Assembly: GCF_964063345.1 (NCBI RefSeq)
Contig: NZ_OZ061318.1
Span: 2,666,001 to 2,730,000, forward strand
Source: Pseudomonas lini
GTDB lineage: Bacteria; Pseudomonadota; Gammaproteobacteria; Pseudomonadales; Pseudomonadaceae
DNA: 64,000 nucleotides
Direction: 5' to 3'
The position numbers were made by a program, and so were the translations under genes. The notes under the pieces are model-generated. The model was not told the origin of the DNA. It ran no database searches and was given only the letters and a program-made list of their open reading frames with translations. Position 1 is the stretch's first letter. Each line of letters starts with the position of its first letter. This document shows, piece by piece, positions 62,129 through 64,000 of the stretch.

Positions 62129-63505
62129 TCAACACTCAACCGCGCTAACCGCCAACCCACCGCGCGATGTCTCTTTATATTTGTCGTGCATGTCGGCACC
62201 GGTATCACGCATGGTGCGGATCACCCGGTCCAGCGAGATAAAGTGCTGACCATCGCCGCGCAGCGCCATCTGCGCCGCGTTGATCGCTTTCACCGCGGCA
62301 ATCGCATTGCGCTCGATGCACGGCACTTGCACCAGCCCGCCCACGGGATCGCAGGTCAGGCCGAGGTTATGTTCCAGGCCGATTTCCGCCGCGTTGCACA
62401 GCTGCTCCGGGGTGGCACCAAGAATCTCCGCCAACCCGGCGGCCGCCATGGCGCAGGCCGAACCGACTTCACCCTGGCAACCGACTTCGGCACCGGAGAT
62501 CGAGGCGTTCTTCTTGCACAGAATCCCTACCGCTGCGGCACTGAGGAAGTAGTCGACCACGTTGGCATCGGTCACTGCCTCGCTGAACTTCATAAAGTAA
62601 TGCAGCACCGCCGGAATGATCCCCGCCGCGCCATTGGTCGGTGCCGTCACCATGCGCCCGCCGGCAGCGTTTTCTTCGTTAACCGCCAAGGCGAACAAGT
62701 TCACCCATTCCATGGCGCTCAGGGTCGAGCCGATCACGTTGGGCTTGTTCAGTTCTTGCAGGCTGCGGTGCAGTTTGGCTGCGCGACGACGCACATTCAG
62801 GCCACCGGGCAGGATGCCCTCGTGCTTGAGGCCTTGCTCCACGCAATCTTGCATCGCGCGCCAGAGTTTCATCAGGCCGGCGCGAATTTCCTCTTCGCTG
62901 CGCCAGACTTTCTCGTTGGCCATCATCAGCTCTGCAACGCGCAGGTTGTGCTGCTTGCAGAGACTGAGCAGCTCGACGGCACTGGAGAAATCGTAAGGCA
63001 ACACAGTGCGATCCAGATCCACCACGCCGCTGGAAGCTTGTGCCTCATCGACGACAAAACCGCCGCCGATGGAATAGTAGGTGTCGCGATGCAGCTCGCC
63101 GTGATCGCCTTCGGCAACCAGGGTCATGGCGTTGGGATGGAACGGCAGGTTCTCGTCGATCAGGCGCATGTCCCGGGCCCAGATGAACGGGACTGACAAG
63201 CGACCGTCGAGCAATAGCGTGCTGGTCTCACGCAGGGTCTCGATGCGGATGCCGATTTGCGACGGATCGATCGCGTCCGGCCACTCGCCCATCAGCCCCA
63301 TGATCACCGCGTTGTCGCTGCCGTGACCGATGCCGGTGGCAGATAACGAACCATAAAGCTGAACTTCGACACGCGTTACTTGTTCCAAAAGACCCTGCTC
63401 GCGCAAACCTTGCACGAACAGCGCCGCAGCTCGCATAGGCCCCACGGTGTGTGAACTGGAAGGGCCGATGCCGATTTTGAACAGGTCGAAAACGCTGATA
63501 GCCAT
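62129..63505 (-). CDS. sdaB: L-serine ammonia-lyase
   Basis: A 458-aa iron-sulfur L-serine dehydratase giving pyruvate and ammonia. The N-terminal beta domain begins [24 protein letters not shown]. The alpha domain has the [4Fe-4S] cysteines in [24 protein letters not shown] and [17 protein letters not shown]. It completes the route from choline/betaine via glycine and serine to pyruvate. CAGGAG stands upstream of ATG 63505. It is divergent from the choline binding protein gene. Confidence 0.95.
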   Translation of the reverse strand: MAISVFDLFKIGIGPSSSHTVGPMRAAALFVQGLREQGLLEQVTRVEVQLYGSLSATGIGHGSDNAVIMGLMGEWPDAIDPSQIGIRIETLRETSTLLLDGRLSVPFIWARDMRLIDENLPFHPNAMTLVAEGDHGELHRDTYYSIGGGFVVDEAQASSGVVDLDRTVLPYDFSSAVELLSLCKQHNLRVAELMMANEKVWRSEEEIRAGLMKLWRAMQDCVEQGLKHEGILPGGLNVRRRAAKLHRSLQELNKPNVIGSTLSAMEWVNLFALAVNEENAAGGRMVTAPTNGAAGIIPAVLHYFMKFSEAVTDANVVDYFLSAAAVGILCKKNASISGAEVGCQGEVGSACAMAAAGLAEILGATPEQLCNAAEIGLEHNLGLTCDPVGGLVQVPCIERNAIAAVKAINAAQMALRGDGQHFISLDRVIRTMRDTGADMHDKYKETSRGGLAVSAVEC

Positions 63506-63942
63506 TACTGCTGAACTCCTGGATGTGCCTGCTCCAGGCGCAAAAGCGCCCAGTGACGGAGCTGCTACGCTCAAGCTGCAATCCGCCGAGATGGCCGCAT
63601 CATCAGGCTTTTGCCATGTCGTTCGACGTCTCACACCGACGCACTCATGCCCGCTAGCGCCGCAAGCCGCTCATGCAGTGTTTTCGCCGTTTTTTTGCGG
63701 ATCAGCGAGGCAAAACGGGCTGAAAAAAGCTGTAAACGACGTCACCGACACTGGATGCGACCATCCCTGTACTGGTTACGACGCCCCCTGTAGGCGTCAG
63801 ATTTTCACTGGTACATGATCGTATCGACTCGATTGCAAGGCGCCGTGGTAGAGCTGTCTCCAAAACGCCATCCAACCGCAACAGATAAGTGCGGTGGTCC
63901 AGTCGGAACACTGCCAAAAAAAACACCAAGGAGTCGCCCCTT
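63506..63942. promoter_or_regulatory. divergent sdaB/choline-transport control region
   Basis: A 437-bp gap without a gene. A T-run with flanking complementary bases (CGCCGTTTTTTTGCGG, near 63690) and a TGTCGTTCGACG element at 63617-63628 are notable. The region should hold promoters for both genes and GbdR control; none is proven. Confidence 0.45.
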
Positions 63943-64000
63943 ATGAAAGGTTCCCCGTCGTTGTTGTTGGCCGCCATGCTGAGTCTGCCGTTTCTGGCTC
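63943..64000 (+). CDS. cbcX: choline ABC transporter binding protein, start only
   Basis: Nineteen codons of a signal peptide (MKGSPSLLLAAMLSLPFLA) before the window ends. AAGGAG lies nine bases upstream. The assignment to CbcX rests on the neighbouring sdaB-gbdR order as in P. aeruginosa; the visible residues alone show only an exported protein. Confidence 0.6.
   Translation, partial: MKGSPSLLLAAMLSLPFLA

Overview
The window looks like a chromosomal segment of a Pseudomonas of the fluorescens group. It has GC-rich coding sequence, Pseudomonas REP/REPIN palindromes in most intergenic gaps, and an almost complete quaternary-amine catabolism neighbourhood whose gene content and order match the region that P. 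aeruginosa numbers about PA5378 to PA5421. No rRNA, tRNA, CRISPR, prophage or insertion sequence was seen.

Layout. 1-5.3 kb: the 3' part of malate synthase G (glcB), a single-domain response regulator, and a cNMP/CBS/DUF294 protein overlapping a DnaQ-type exonuclease. 5.5-11.05 kb: an iron cell-surface signalling unit (ECF sigma, FecR-type sensor, TonB receptor of the ferric-hydroxamate type, PepSY membrane protein, 59-aa protein) arranged like foxIRAB. 11.2-19.2 kb: a glutathione S-transferase, then the creBCD regulon with a foreign-looking acyltransferase inserted between creC and creD, a retropepsin-like protein, a PlsC-type acyltransferase and a DUF2780 protein. 19.5-28.7 kb: glyA-soxBDAG-purU-fdhA, which turns sarcosine into glycine and serine and handles the C1 unit. 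29-33 kb: a TraX-like protein, threonine aldolase, a 1.1-kb tandem REPIN array and an SDR enzyme. 33-35.8 kb: divergent gbcB and gbcA, the glycine betaine demethylase. 35.9-42.7 kb: an unusual three-gene unit (GMC oxidoreductase fused to an alpha/beta hydrolase, a membrane-anchored di-haem cytochrome c, a metallophosphoesterase). 42.7-43.9 kb: a gene-free, AT-rich stretch with four spaced copies of a motif containing a perfect DnaA box. 43.9-52.2 kb: a GNAT gene and the dimethylglycine dehydrogenase operon (dipeptidase-DUF5943-dgcA-dgcB-etfA-etfB). 52.5-53.6 kb: three small genes. 53.7-59.7 kb: carnitine and gamma-butyrobetaine catabolism (cdhR, caiX, cdhC, cdhA, cdhB, gamma-butyrobetaine hydroxylase). 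59.8-64 kb: a candidate sRNA, a small unknown gene, gbdR, sdaB and the first codons of a choline ABC binding protein.

Together the genes describe a route: gamma-butyrobetaine to carnitine to 3-dehydrocarnitine to betainyl-CoA to glycine betaine to dimethylglycine to sarcosine to glycine to serine to pyruvate. Formaldehyde and formyl-THF are dealt with by FdhA and PurU. Import is by CaiX and the choline system, and control by CdhR and GbdR.

The most unusual signals are: (1) eight perfect DnaA boxes within 3.03 kb (42934-45959), four in an identical GCGAACA-NN-box context spaced about 182 bp, suggesting a DnaA-binding or titration locus; (2) the oxidoreductase-hydrolase fusion with a cysteine nucleophile elbow, next to a di-haem cytochrome; (3) the acyltransferase splitting creBCD; (4) a candidate sRNA in the carnitine/betaine region; (5) REPINs placed between genes of the sox, dgc and cdh operons.
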